Assembly: GCF_013912375.1 (NCBI RefSeq)
Contig: NZ_JACETV010000005.1
Location: 430,937-494,936 of the forward strand
Reading direction: 5' to 3'
Source of the DNA: Emticicia sp. BO119
GTDB taxonomy: Bacteria; Bacteroidota; Bacteroidia; Cytophagales; Spirosomataceae
DNA length: 64,000 bases
Within the stretch, counting starts at the first letter, position 1; every line of letters starts with the position of its first letter. Positions 43,101-51,361 of the stretch are shown here, piece by piece. The notes under the pieces were generated by a model. The model was given only the letters and a program-made list of their open reading frames with translations. It had not been told where the DNA came from and did no database searches. Made by a program: the position numbers and the translations under genes.

Positions 43101-44596
43101 CTATCTGTCATTCTGAACCGGACAGAATAATTTCCTGCAGCCACCCCGGAAAAATTTGTTAAACTTTGCCAGTTTGACCCACCATTAATACTATATTCAA
43201 ATGATTTTTTAAAGTAATTAACCCACAAATCAATAGTACCAGTTGATACTGACTGAGTCGGATGATCTGTGACTCTAGCTTCACCAAATAAATGCAAAGG
43301 CACGATTTTTGCACCATCCGAATTTAATTCATTTATTCCATCACTCAGTTTACAGCGATACTCCGTACTCCATAAACCAGAGATATTAGAAATCACCAGG
43401 CTATTGCTTGTTACGCCACCAAATAAGCCACCTTCGGATAAATCTTCATAATAACCAAAAGTAGAATTATACTTCTGCCATTGATAGGTAGTAGCCCCGG
43501 TAGCTGAGATGGTAAAAGTAGCACTACCTACACTTTCGCTACAGAATAGAGCGTCTTTTGGTTGGTTATTAATAGTAAGTGGTGGAACAAAAATAGAATT
43601 ATCATAAGTAAACGGAGCAATATAAGTGCAGGCATCCAGAGTAATTTGGGCATAAAGGGTCTGAACGCCCGTTGGCAAACCCGAAGCCGTAAAGGTATTA
43701 GTGCCTTGTGTATAGGTTCCGGCAGAGGTGGTAGCCAGACTATCGGTAAAGATACCATTTACAATAGCAGAATTGCCGGAAGCGAAATTGAATATCGGGC
43801 TGCCCGTTGAACTGTTCAGCACACGGGTTTCATTATCTGTAAAAGTACCCGAACCATCTATTCTGACAATCCCGTTATTTGTAAAACTATTAGCATTATT
43901 ATTCAGATTATTGGGCATTACCAGTAATCCATCATTGACAAAAGTCCCTCCGTTATTATATAAATCTCCGGTATTAAGATAAATCCTGCCACAGGGGTAA
44001 TTATGAATACCATCTGTGTATTTTTCTATCTGGCCAACCAGGTCCATTCTTCCGTAATTCTTTACCATCTCTTTACCCGTATCGTTGCCATATAAAAACA
44101 GAGATGCCGATGTACCTGATAATCGCACAGTCCCGTTATTTGTCAATACAGCCTCCTCACTTATCGATAAAGCGTTGTTTCCGGCTGTTGTAACTGATAG
44201 CACACCACCTGAATTTACGAGAATGGTGGCAGTTCCGCCGAAAGCAAAACCAATATCCTGACTGCTTACAATTAACTTACCATTAATAGTAATGCTGGTG
44301 GCATTATTTAATGCTACTGTAGTACTGGCAACCGTATTGATAACATTCAATGTACCGTTGATGACAAGACTGCCATTATTGGAAAGATTTAATTCTTTTA
44401 TGCTGACCTCTGTATTAATAACAGGCATATTTAATACGCTTGAAATAATAACCGCATCATTTACCCCAGGTACACCTGCAGGAACCCAGTTAGAGGGTTC
44501 TGTCCAGTCAGTATTGGTATCCCCTGTCCAGTTTTTGTACTGCGCAAAGAGAATATTAGATACGAAGCATAAAAGCAGAATATATAGTTTTTTCAT
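37175..44596 (-). CDS. Giant secreted repeat protein (adhesin-like)
   Basis: 2473 residues. Signal peptide MKKLYILLLCFVSNILFAQ. Two similar modules beginning NWTGDTNTDW..SNW (about 22) and MTWTGVVSKDWSNACNW (about 1120) lead into beta-helix-like runs of short Asn/Gly strands. A middle region (about 540-960) has repeated LVKFDGANLTII / NNKLMLIYR units, kelch- or propeller-like. Seven tandem 83-residue Ig-like repeats follow (see 38484-40226). The C-terminal ~65 residues (AANVSYRAGKAIELNPGFVVEIGAVFKAEIEGC) are a conserved end module shared with the partial gene at 63847-64000. It is probably exported by type IX secretion and surface bound. The exact ligand is unknown. Confidence 0.88.
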   Translation of the reverse strand: MKKLYILLLCFVSNILFAQYKNWTGDTNTDWTEPSNWVPAGVPGVNDAVIISSVLNMPVINTEVSIKELNLSNNGSLVINGTLNVINTVASTTVALNNATSITINGKLIVSSQDIGFAFGGTATILVNSGGVLSVTTAGNNALSISEEAVLTNNGTVRLSGTSASLFLYGNDTGKEMVKNYGRMDLVGQIEKYTDGIHNYPCGRIYLNTGDLYNNGGTFVNDGLLVMPNNLNNNANSFTNNGIVRIDGSGTFTDNETRVLNSSTGSPIFNFASGNSAIVNGIFTDSLATTSAGTYTQGTNTFTASGLPTGVQTLYAQITLDACTYIAPFTYDNSIFVPPLTINNQPKDALFCSESVGSATFTISATGATTYQWQKYNSTFGYYEDLSEGGLFGGVTSNSLVISNISGLWSTEYRCKLSDGINELNSDGAKIVPLHLFGEARVTDHPTQSVSTGTIDLWVNYFKKSFEYSINGGSNWQSLTNFSGVAAGNYSVRFRMTDSLNCAFDYKENPLRVFAYEHSTEISPIPTPPGFSEFESSITPFAVNNYLHLAYLNNDGVQMVKYNGAFIPVVLPDNYIFYPVATFEYANNAYMFLANTDGISTIGKIKPDNTVEPIAVPAGYSLNEVLGVYQGVLYITCKYRGAVPAGIAKYDGTTITIAEYPEATDITGEDFIEFQGNLYMKFRRDSTPSKTQLMKYDGANFTLIENPTADLNGGVIGNFIVYKNKLCLRYETVGVTSLAQFDGAVFTMINNSGYRYVGSQIIYDNNLYLRYENSVDARGVLVKFDGANLTIIPNPTSPVNMYWGGIKITFNNKLMLIYRYVSRDAIGYLAEFDGTSLQVLTIPSDFLVYTGNPAMFIFNNKLYFNAVKYDNGSFRNSKWRLGMYDGSSVQLIKNPDGYDAIGVGGVVRSKFGLARYDGKLFFGHRSDNGLDELAVLNNVCEAPVITNVAVTESTCSTGGIITITATGTGNYEYSIDNTSWQDSPTFSNLSAGNYTIRVRYKANPTCLATYSGNPVIVNPPALPNPTGVSANRLIICSGGSVSLSATCATGTITWYNQITGGVSIGTGSPLTQNPTITTTYYASCKNPGCESSRVATIAVTVDRIATATETMTWTGVVSKDWSNACNWSPTGVPTATNPVIINSHVRDTVIVSGTARAKSIFIETTLGTDFIINSGAELTIVSTNEDAFDIFGASTLTNYGTLNVSNLNGDHNLFRAINVLVNATLNNYGTISLTSPDNMALNVDGIFNNKSGGTLNVNAYNGIRILGTLNNESGATISGFGNVYSIQMLGGQLNNYGLISMMGQVEVYNSVTRLNNYACATFKTTKDFYNNTSSVITNSGYMEIGLDLHVTGTFNNNGVLKYRSLINGATFNNNTNSSIIVNNTTTLIFTYGGTFNGTVNGIFTDANAITSAGTFIAPNTFTPNGNVGIGSQTLYAKITPNPGGCAFIIPFTYLNCSGATISYSGTPFCNSTSAVDVTLTGRPGGVFTSSPAGLAINSSTGQITPGSGSAGTYSVIYRVAAGSGCTSASATTSVTITNNPAANISYSGTPYCQSTGASNVTLTGTSGGIFSSAPVGLIINASSGQITPGSSAAGTYTVTYSMAASGGCASATATTRVTITTNPGATISYTGTPYCKSAGPSNVTVTGSSGGTFSSAPSGLILNGSTGQITPGSSNAGIYTVTYTIAASEGCASVTATTSVTITNTPGASISYTGTPFCRSITAVNVNLTGTTGGTFSSTPFGLAINSSSGRITPSSSTAGTYMVTYTLAAHGGCASATATTNVTISNTLSAGISYAGNPYCQSAGVANVTRTGSSGGTFTSAPSGLTINALSGQITPGSSSVGTYTVTYTIAATDGCSSATATVNVTITNNPDATISYAGTPYCQSVGVANVTRSGSSGGTFTSAPVGLTLNSSSGQITTSSSTAGTYTVTYTIAANGGCASATATTSITISNSPSATISYAGTPYCKSAGTSNVTLTGSSGGIFSSAPSGLTINASSGQITPNTSTAGIYTVTYTIAANGGCASATATTNVTITNNPTASIFGSDNLTCTTTSVIRTASGGDTYQWSNGLGTTASVNITSPGIYTVTVTGSGGCTATATTLVTATNSLTATASNTGPYTIGQTIQLNAAGGGSYRWSGPNNFASNIANSTIANALAVNAGIYTVTVTHNGCTATATTQVIINGTDSCTQIVDLHYVKAGNPYQYLFSLQDGMTIQYSPDLVSIMAVPICQSIPIGSVDLTITGPNLNWTILQNVEPFAVFDNLGSSFKGRELVAGTYNFTVTGYLEDNRTGGTVYGPVVTTFTVVGNIATISAPTLSNANLCAGGDVEVNFSTTGSFASGNEFEVQLSDLNGSFVNPITIGRSPTAGNIICQIPQNMAGGSGYLIRVVSTNQVLAGNPLNTVLTIIPSVKSFMTDIIGGIITEKVSQKITATHKIISAANVSYRAGKAIELNPGFVVEIGAVFKAEIEGCGN
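38484..40226 (-). repeat. Seven tandem 249-bp repeats in the adhesin gene
   Basis: Each unit encodes 83 residues of the form ISYxGTPYCxS..NVTLTGSSGGxFSSAPxGLxINxSSGQITPGSSxAGTYTVTY..GGCASATATTxVTI, with two conserved Cys. Units differ by scattered substitutions, so the array is old but still able to recombine. Confidence 0.9.
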
Positions 44597-44777
44597 GGTA
44601 GGACATTTTGGGTGTTCAAAATCTTTAAGTAGGTTTCAATTCAATAGTTTTTTCAGGTATGCGGGATAAAAGCGGAGGGAATTTTCAAAAGCTTATCTTT
44701 TGCATCCTCCCCCCAACTTTTCTTTCTACCATGAAAGCTCTTTAGCAAGGCTGTTTTGGCTCTATCAGCAGGCAGGT

Positions 44778-45119
44778 TCATCTGGGGTTTTCCTGACTGA
44801 AAACCCTGTAATATCTCTTAAACTTTTTGGTGCGGCGTCTTGATAACGAAACCACTTCTTCGTTCTGCATTTCTATCTGCAAATCCTCCGTATTAAATAG
44901 TTTCAGGTGTTCAAGATTAATCACAATAGAACGATTGGGTCTGAAGAATGCCAGGTGCTTTACCCTTCTGGCAAGTTCGCCAAGATTAGTGGCTACAATA
45001 AAAGAAGTGCCGTTCTGCAGATAGACATTGGTATAATTACTATCTGCTTTCAGCATAACGATTTGCTCAGGTGGAAGTTCTTTCCGACCACCGAGGTGAA
45101 TAGTATTGAGTTTTTCCAT
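44778..45119 (-). CDS. Stand-alone LytTR DNA-binding regulator
   Basis: 113 residues, essentially only a LytTR domain (IVMLKADSNYTNVYLQNGTSFIVATNLGELARRV..FFRPNRSIVINLEHLK), with no receiver. Stand-alone LytTR proteins bind paired direct repeats about 21 bp apart. Exactly such repeats lie upstream of this gene (45178-45290), so autoregulation is likely. It is flanked by the giant adhesin (downstream, same strand) and the hybrid sensor kinase (upstream), and it may control the adhesin gene. The start ATG 45119 lies 30 nt after a TAACTTTG -7 box. Confidence 0.9.
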   Translation of the reverse strand: MEKLNTIHLGGRKELPPEQIVMLKADSNYTNVYLQNGTSFIVATNLGELARRVKHLAFFRPNRSIVINLEHLKLFNTEDLQIEMQNEEVVSLSRRRTKKFKRYYRVFSQENPR

Positions 45120-45148
45120 GGTAGAATAAACTTTGATTTTAGGCTCAT

Positions 45149-45156
45149 CAAAGTTA
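45149..45156 (-). promoter_or_regulatory. -7 promoter box of the LytTR gene
   Basis: The minus strand reads TAACTTTG, an exact TAnnTTTG match. The direct-repeat array begins about 22 nt further upstream, an activator-like position that could replace a missing -33 TTG. Confidence 0.55.
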
Positions 45157-45177
45157 TTCCGGCAAGTGCGAAGGCTG

Positions 45178-45290
45178 TTAACGCTGTTGTTCCAATCTTT
45201 AACGCTGATGTTTCAGCAATGATTTTTTTTGTGAAGATTCTATACTCCCTTAACACTCATGTTCCAATCATTAACACTCATGTTTCAAGA
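45178..45290 (-). promoter_or_regulatory. Four phased direct repeats, probable LytTR binding sites
   Basis: Copies start at 45178, 45199, 45250 and 45271 (plus-strand form TTAACRCTSNTGTTYCA). Within each pair the spacing is 21 bp, two helical turns, and the pairs are 72 bp apart. LytTR-family regulators bind paired ~9-bp direct repeats with this period. The array lies upstream of the LytTR gene. Confidence 0.6.
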
Positions 45291-45328
45291 GAGACCGTAA
45301 ACATCTGATAATCAAGTATTTGCACTTT

Positions 45329-48049
45329 TCAAACAAATTCTGACGGAGAAACACCAAATTTCTCCTGAAATATTTTGGAAAAATAAGACAGATTCTCAAC
45401 ACCTACCTGCAAGGCAACCTCTGAAACAAACCCTGCCCGATTGGTCAGAAGTGTTTTTGCCCGCTCAAGGCGATAGTTTCTGATAAATTCAGTTGTCGAC
45501 TGGTTGGTCAGAGCTTTTAGCTTGCGATGCATAGAGGTACGGCTCATGGCCATTGCCTCACAGAATCGCTCAACATCAAAACTACTATCACCCATATTTT
45601 TTTCTATTACCCGCTGGGCTTTCTCTATAAATTTATCCTCGGGTGTCTCAACTGCCTCCGGTATTACAACTGGCATCTGATTATATCTGGTGCGTAGCTT
45701 TTCTCTTAGTCTGATCAGGTTGGCAATTCTTACCTGAAGCTCATCTGTATTAAAAGGTTTCGACAGATATTCATCTGCACCAATGGTCAGCCCTTCGAGT
45801 TTATCTGTCTGTGTAGCTTTAGCCGTCAGAATCACAATCGGAATATGACTTGTACGCTCGTCAGATTTAAGCGTTCTACAAACATCAAACCCATTTTTAC
45901 GGGGCATCATCAAATCAGATATAATAAGATCAGGAATCAGCTCAAATGCCTTTTTGATACCTTCCTCTCCATCGCGAGCCTCAATAATCCGGTAATCGAC
46001 CGACAAAAGGCTATTCATATACTGGCGTAAGTCTGGGTTATCTTCTATCACAAGCACTAATAAGCCTTCTTTCTTTTCAGAAGCCTCCACATAGCTGTAA
46101 GTATCTGTCTCAAAATCTTCTACTTTATTTTTCACTTCCACAGCTCCTTCTTTCCGGTTTGCTTTCCACACATTGCCTATCGGTAACAAAACCCTGAATA
46201 CTGACCCCTTACTGACCTCACTACTGACGGAAATAGTACCTTTCAATAGTTCTACCATTTCTTTTACCAGGGCCAGACCAATACCGGTGCCTTCATAATT
46301 TCGCTGCAAAGTATTATCTCCCTGATAAAACCGGTCAAAAATTTTATCTAATCTCTCAGCCTCAATACCTTGTCCGTTATCTTCTATGATTAAATCAGCG
46401 AAGGTTTCGGTATAGTTTATTTTTACGCTTACTCTTCCGTTTTCAGGCGTAAATTTGATCGCGTTTGACACCAGATTCGTTACAATTTTCTCTGTCTTAT
46501 CGGCATCAAATAAGGTAAAAAAGCTCTGATGGCTTTGCTGAAAGGAAAAAATAATCCTTTTGTTCTGGGCAAATGATTCAAAATTTGCCATGAGTTGCCG
46601 CATAAATAAGGCAAGGTCGGCGTGCTGTACTTCTACCACTATCTGTCCTGCATCAAGTTTTGATAAATCAAGCAGTTGATTAATCAATATTTGCAGACGT
46701 TTGACATTTCGTTGCATAGCCGGAATCAGGCTCTCTTGAGGATATTTTTTACGGAAATTGTCAAGTGGTGCCGTCAATAATGTAAGAGGTGTGCGGAACT
46801 CATGAGAGATATTAGTAAAAAACTGTGTTTTCAACTGATTGATTTCCTCGAGTTTATCGGTTTGTTCCTGTTTCAGTATCAGTTGTTTCTCCGCCTTTGA
46901 TTTCCCTTGTTCGTAATCCAGAATGATCCTCCCTACAAAGAAAATAAACACAATCATTTCTATCATTACTACCAGTAAAGAAAAGGAGGTAATCCAACCA
47001 AAATTAATAAAACCGAGAAGTCGCAGTTGTAGGAATATATATCCTATAAAAGACAAAAGAAACGGTGCTGCGTATAGATAATTAAATTTTTGTTTTTTTA
47101 TGAGAGCCCATACAAAAAGCCATACAATAAAGACTTCACATAATACCAGATTCCAGACAATAGCCTTCAAGCCCCAGGCACTATAATCAACAATTAATAA
47201 ACCCGACAATCCAATGGCAAGAACTACAAAAATATGGAGTACATAATCAACCCATTTTTTTCGGACTGACAAGATACTTTTAGTAACAAGTACATAACTG
47301 ACGGGCAATAAATGATAAGGCAAAGCATTGATGATAACTACGCTTAATGGATCTTTCGTAAATAATTTCCCCAGAGTTTCATCAATTCCCCATATAGTAG
47401 CTGAAATCAGAAATGTATGTAAAGTAAAATACCTGAAAGTGCTGTTTTTAACAATAAAAAACGCTAAGATGGTTATATAGAGTGTTTTTAGAAAAAGCAT
47501 GCCATCAAAAAACCATGTAAACCGGTCTTCCGACTTATCCATTGCGGTAAAAATATCTGCCTGAGTTAATTTCAATTGCGCATAAAATCCCCTGCGGCTA
47601 TTTATTTTTATATAGATAGTCTGGGCCTCTGTCGCTTTTAATGCTATTAATGCAGTTGGCTGAGCCGTAGAATAATCGCGTGCTTCATAAGAAATCAGGC
47701 TTCCTCCTCTCCTGACTTCATATTTGTTATCACCTGTTGGCAAATAGAATTTTATTTGCTCTACAATAGGATTTGTCCACTCCAAAACCCATTGAGAGTG
47801 TTTGGCTGCCTCTACCGTAAATTTAATCCAGTAGGTTTTATCTGTAAAACCTAAAATAATATCATTTTTTGTATAAGGTCTGAATGGTTTTGACTTAATC
47901 CTGTCAATAGTTTCAGTGCTATCCTCTGATTCATACAACAGGATTTTTGAGGTGATATTGTTGGGTTGCGTATTAATCTCCGGCTTTATGATTTGTGCAA
48001 AAACAAACACAGGAAACAAACACAGGAATATGATGACTGGATATTTCAT
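45329..48049 (-). CDS. Hybrid two-component sensor: 7TMR-DISM, kinase, receiver, AraC
   Basis: 906 residues. Signal peptide (1-19), DISMED2-like carbohydrate-type extracellular domain (25-170), seven membrane segments (185-375), HisKA with H416 in NISHEFRTP, HATPase (NLVSNAIKFTPENG, EDNGQGI, GTGIGLALVK), receiver with phosphoacceptor D712 (LIISDLMMP), and a C-terminal AraC-type HTH (about 800-906). It detects an extracellular ligand, phosphorylates itself and regulates DNA directly while membrane bound. The target may be the neighbouring LytTR gene or adhesin; the sequence does not show which. Confidence 0.93.
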   Translation of the reverse strand: MKYPVIIFLCLFPVFVFAQIIKPEINTQPNNITSKILLYESEDSTETIDRIKSKPFRPYTKNDIILGFTDKTYWIKFTVEAAKHSQWVLEWTNPIVEQIKFYLPTGDNKYEVRRGGSLISYEARDYSTAQPTALIALKATEAQTIYIKINSRRGFYAQLKLTQADIFTAMDKSEDRFTWFFDGMLFLKTLYITILAFFIVKNSTFRYFTLHTFLISATIWGIDETLGKLFTKDPLSVVIINALPYHLLPVSYVLVTKSILSVRKKWVDYVLHIFVVLAIGLSGLLIVDYSAWGLKAIVWNLVLCEVFIVWLFVWALIKKQKFNYLYAAPFLLSFIGYIFLQLRLLGFINFGWITSFSLLVVMIEMIVFIFFVGRIILDYEQGKSKAEKQLILKQEQTDKLEEINQLKTQFFTNISHEFRTPLTLLTAPLDNFRKKYPQESLIPAMQRNVKRLQILINQLLDLSKLDAGQIVVEVQHADLALFMRQLMANFESFAQNKRIIFSFQQSHQSFFTLFDADKTEKIVTNLVSNAIKFTPENGRVSVKINYTETFADLIIEDNGQGIEAERLDKIFDRFYQGDNTLQRNYEGTGIGLALVKEMVELLKGTISVSSEVSKGSVFRVLLPIGNVWKANRKEGAVEVKNKVEDFETDTYSYVEASEKKEGLLVLVIEDNPDLRQYMNSLLSVDYRIIEARDGEEGIKKAFELIPDLIISDLMMPRKNGFDVCRTLKSDERTSHIPIVILTAKATQTDKLEGLTIGADEYLSKPFNTDELQVRIANLIRLREKLRTRYNQMPVVIPEAVETPEDKFIEKAQRVIEKNMGDSSFDVERFCEAMAMSRTSMHRKLKALTNQSTTEFIRNYRLERAKTLLTNRAGFVSEVALQVGVENLSYFSKIFQEKFGVSPSEFV

Positions 48050-48368
48050 CAGGATATTAAGCTTTATATAGTTCTGGGCATCTATAAAACAGCAGATTAG
48101 CTAAGCTAATAATGGAAGTTAGTTGGCATGTAAGGTTAAAATTACTATGTATTTCAGAAAGTTGCAATATAAACTATATAATCAGTAAAATTATGTTTTT
48201 CATAAAAACCCAACCACAAAGTTCAGACAGATAGAATTTATTACTTGCTTTCTTGCTGAAATCTTTCACCCATAACATACAATTCACTTTTTAATATCTC
48301 TATACCAGAATTTTGTGAGAGCCATTACCCACAATGAATAATGGCTCAGTTGAAAATGTGTTCTTACC
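48050..48368. other. Intergenic region upstream of the hybrid sensor
   Basis: 319 nt, with the sensor promoter expected on the minus strand (a loose GAACTTTG box occurs near 48225). I see no ORF, RNA or convincing terminator. Confidence 0.4.
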
Positions 48369-49892
48369 CTAATAAGGCTTGATTATCTGCCCTGTATTTG
48401 CCCCGAAAACACTCTTGCGAAATCCATATTCCAGTTGTTGCATAGTAACCGGAATATCTCCGGGGAAATATGGAAAATACTGTGGCGAATTTTCTATAAC
48501 CGTCGGGCTTACGGCATTAATCCGAATCCCATTACCTAATTCAATCGCAGCAGCTCTCACAAAGGCATCAACTGCACCGTTGGCGGCAGAGGCGTTGGCA
48601 AAGTTTAATTGGGGCTCATATGTTAATGCTCCGGAAATGAGCGTAAATGACCCTTTAGGTTTTATATAGTGCTGGCCTATCAATACTAAATTAATTTGCC
48701 CCATCATCTTACCTTCAACCCCTTTTCTGAATTCCTTCTCAGTAAGCGTTTTCCATGGACCGACATAAGTAGGGCCTGCTGTTGAGATTAAAGCATCGAA
48801 TGTCCCAACTTGCTTAAAGAAATACTTAATAGATTCTGTAGATGTTATATCTACCTGAATGTCGCCGCCATGGCTGGCTGCTTTTATCACCTCATGTTCT
48901 TTTTCAAAGACACCTGCCAGGTGAGTACCCATAGTGCCTGTTGCACCTACAATAATTATTTTCATTTTACTTTTTTTTAAGGATAAAAAACTATCTTCTA
49001 TTAATTCTTTGTTGACCATCATTCCGGTTATAGTACCTGCCGCCACTGCATTAGCTACCGTACGCATACGTGACGAGTTATCGCCACAGGCAAAAACCCC
49101 CGGAATAGTAGTTTTGTATGAATTATCAACCTGGATATACCCTTCTGTGGTTAATTTACATCCTAATAGCTCAGGGATCCCGCAATGTTGCATAAAAGGA
49201 GTGCGCGTATATAGGGCTTTAACTGGTGCCTTTCTACCATTTTTAAGAATTATGCTATGCACATAACCATTACTATGGTCCAGTTGCAGAAGCTCTTCTT
49301 CTATTATTTTTATCTTATGGTCTTTCAGTTTTAATATTTGTGCATCTGTTAATGTCGATTTTCCATTAGTATATAGCGTAAGGTCATTAGTCCAGTTGGC
49401 TATCAAAGAACTGAACTCAAAGCCATAATCACCATTACCTAAAATTCCGGTTTTTTGCCCCTTTACTTCGTAGCCGTGGCAATAGGGGCAATGCAGCACA
49501 GAGATACCCCAGCAATCAGCAAGTCCTGGAATATCGGGTAAAATATCTTTAATGCCTGTAGCAAAAACCAACTTTTTTGAAGTAAATATCTCATTTGCCT
49601 TGGTTAATAATTTAAAACCTGTTCTGGTCTTACTAATGGTTACTGCCATACCACTCATCAGACGTACTGTCGGATACTTCTCAACCTGCTGTCTGGCTAT
49701 GGTAGAAATCTCTTGTGGCGGCATCCCATCTTGTGTCATGAAGTTGTGAGAATAAGGAGTCTGTTTGTTACAAGGGTTGCCACTATCAATAATCAGGACT
49801 TTGCGAAGTGCCCTTCCGAGAGCCATCCCAGCGGCTAACCCTGCAAAGCTTCCCCCTACTATTATTACATCGAATTGCGTATGTGTTTGCAT
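48369..49892 (-). CDS. FAD oxidoreductase fused in frame to a short-chain dehydrogenase
   Basis: 507 residues. Residues 1-305 form a thioredoxin-reductase-like flavoprotein: FAD site VIIVGGSFAGLAAG, CPYC (135-138) and VFACGD. Residues 310-507 form an SDR-fold protein beginning MKIIIVGATGTMG, with ISTAGP and VRAAAIEL. The usual Tyr-x3-Lys is not evident (NFANASAANGAVDA), so it is an atypical SDR. The junction is an A8 run (minus strand). Removing one A would end the first protein at TGA overlapping the ATG of the second, so this may be two coupled genes merged by a frameshift. Both are cytoplasmic redox enzymes of unknown substrate. Confidence 0.85.
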   Translation of the reverse strand: MQTHTQFDVIIVGGSFAGLAAGMALGRALRKVLIIDSGNPCNKQTPYSHNFMTQDGMPPQEISTIARQQVEKYPTVRLMSGMAVTISKTRTGFKLLTKANEIFTSKKLVFATGIKDILPDIPGLADCWGISVLHCPYCHGYEVKGQKTGILGNGDYGFEFSSLIANWTNDLTLYTNGKSTLTDAQILKLKDHKIKIIEEELLQLDHSNGYVHSIILKNGRKAPVKALYTRTPFMQHCGIPELLGCKLTTEGYIQVDNSYKTTIPGVFACGDNSSRMRTVANAVAAGTITGMMVNKELIEDSFLSLKKSKMKIIIVGATGTMGTHLAGVFEKEHEVIKAASHGGDIQVDITSTESIKYFFKQVGTFDALISTAGPTYVGPWKTLTEKEFRKGVEGKMMGQINLVLIGQHYIKPKGSFTLISGALTYEPQLNFANASAANGAVDAFVRAAAIELGNGIRINAVSPTVIENSPQYFPYFPGDIPVTMQQLEYGFRKSVFGANTGQIIKPY

Positions 49893-49970
49893 CGGATTAT
49901 TTCTTAAATAGACTGATAAACGAAAATAGCATTGACTGAAAACATATAGCGTTTTCTTTGCCTGTACTAT

Positions 49971-50189
49971 TCATTTATCCTTTGTAGAAATCTGATTAAT
50001 AATTGAATCGATAACAGGAATACCAACAAATACCACCCAGGGTACAAGAGCAATGGTGAGAATAAATGTTCTCAGATATAAGGGCAAAAGAGAAAGTTGC
50101 TCACCGAATAGAAAAAGAAATAAGGTAATAGAAGGATATATGACAATCCAGATTTTAAAAGCAGCGATTAATTTGAATTTTGATTTCAT
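49971..50189 (-). CDS. Small membrane protein, unknown
   Basis: 72 residues with two hydrophobic segments (FKIWIVIYPSITLFLFLFG and LRTFILTIALVPWVVFVGIPVI). It resembles the small two-TM proteins often found beside AraC regulators and oxidoreductases in Bacteroidota. It lies between the AraC regulator and the FAD/SDR gene on the same strand, so it probably belongs to the regulated unit. The function is unknown. Confidence 0.65.
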   Translation of the reverse strand: MKSKFKLIAAFKIWIVIYPSITLFLFLFGEQLSLLPLYLRTFILTIALVPWVVFVGIPVIDSIINQISTKDK

Positions 50190-50280
50190 GATTCAGAAAG
50201 TATTTTGATAATTATTTTTTTGACAAAATTACTTTCTGAAACAGATTGGCTGATAGGACAAAAATGGAGTTGAATAGCAC

Positions 50281-51144
50281 TTATCGGAAGTTCTTTCTGA
50301 ACAAATCAGGCGAGTATCCTGTATGCTTTTTAAAAAACCTGATAAAGTAGGAAATATCTTCATAGCCCAAGATATCAGCTATGTCTTTTACCTGATTTGA
50401 CGTGCCCAACAGATACCTTTTAGCTTCTAAAACAATTTGTTTGTTTATTACCTCAGAAGCGGCGTTTCCAGCAATTGCTTTTGTAATAGCATTCAGCTGG
50501 TAGATTGAAAGGTTCAGCATATCGGCATACTGGGAAACCTGCTTGTGCGTACTTATATGTAACTCTAATTGCTCCAGAAAATCCTCGTATCTCTCCTGTG
50601 CATACGAATGTTTATTTCCAGGCTCCCCGGTAATACTTCTACTTTGCCGTATAAACTCTACAAAGAATATATCCAGATTCGCTTTGATAACGGCTATATA
50701 TCCTTCCTGCTTATGAATAAACTCATTAAACATACAATCAAGGATATTCAATAGTTTCTGAAACCTGTTTTCCTCAAATTCACAATAGTTTTTATTCCCG
50801 GCTCTAACCAGCCGTTGATTTGTTACGGTATCTTTGGGATAATAAAAAGAAGAATCAAATTCTAACAGAAAACCCTGACAGCCTGATTTTAACTGAAGTT
50901 GATGCACCTGGCCCGGACGTAAAATAAAAATAGAATGATTATGTACTATATAAGACACGAAATCTATTTCATGAATGCCCTCTCCTTTTTGTAAGGCAAG
51001 AATAAAAAAGAAATCATGTCTATGCAGGTCATGGACTAAATCTTTCCCGTCAAGCACTTCCTGTATATCCCGTATTTTAAACCTGCCCTCAGAAACGGGT
51101 TCGGTTTGAGTTGCAGAAATATGTCTTACAGGAATTGTTTTCAT
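50281..51144 (-). CDS. AraC-family transcriptional regulator
   Basis: 287 residues. An N-terminal cupin sensor (HDLHRHDFFFILALQKGEGIHEIDF, FILRPGQVHQLQL) is followed by two C-terminal HTH motifs (SIYQLNAITKAIAGNAASEVI and VKDIADILGYEDISYFIRFFKKHTGYSPDLFRK). It is upstream of the small membrane protein and the FAD/SDR gene on the same strand, which are its likely targets. The ligand is unknown. Confidence 0.93.
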   Translation of the reverse strand: MKTIPVRHISATQTEPVSEGRFKIRDIQEVLDGKDLVHDLHRHDFFFILALQKGEGIHEIDFVSYIVHNHSIFILRPGQVHQLQLKSGCQGFLLEFDSSFYYPKDTVTNQRLVRAGNKNYCEFEENRFQKLLNILDCMFNEFIHKQEGYIAVIKANLDIFFVEFIRQSRSITGEPGNKHSYAQERYEDFLEQLELHISTHKQVSQYADMLNLSIYQLNAITKAIAGNAASEVINKQIVLEAKRYLLGTSNQVKDIADILGYEDISYFIRFFKKHTGYSPDLFRKNFR

Positions 51145-51233
51145 TTTTAATAATTGCTGGCTTCAATAGCTAAAATTATGAATTTTCTGAATACAATACA
51201 GAAATAATCTGCTGAAATCCGGCCAGCTATTAC

Positions 51234-51264
51234 TTGCCCCGTTTTTTAAATTACAATTACTTTG
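51234..51264 (+). promoter_or_regulatory. Possible promoter of the OmpR-type two-component operon
   Basis: TTG (51234-51236), 21 nt, then TACTTTG (51258-51264), one base shorter than the TAnnTTTG consensus. It is in the right place before the response regulator, but imperfect. Confidence 0.3.
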
Positions 51265-51361
51265 TTCAATATTTTAAGGTAAATTTAATACAGGTTTAAT
51301 GGCTTTCTAAGTTAATTAAGAAAATCTTGCAGGTATAAATAAAAGACTATCCTTACTACCA

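Noticed and set aside
45050..45256. 68-codon frame overlapping the LytTR start
   Set aside because: It runs through the promoter and repeat array and overlaps the start of a clear gene in another frame.
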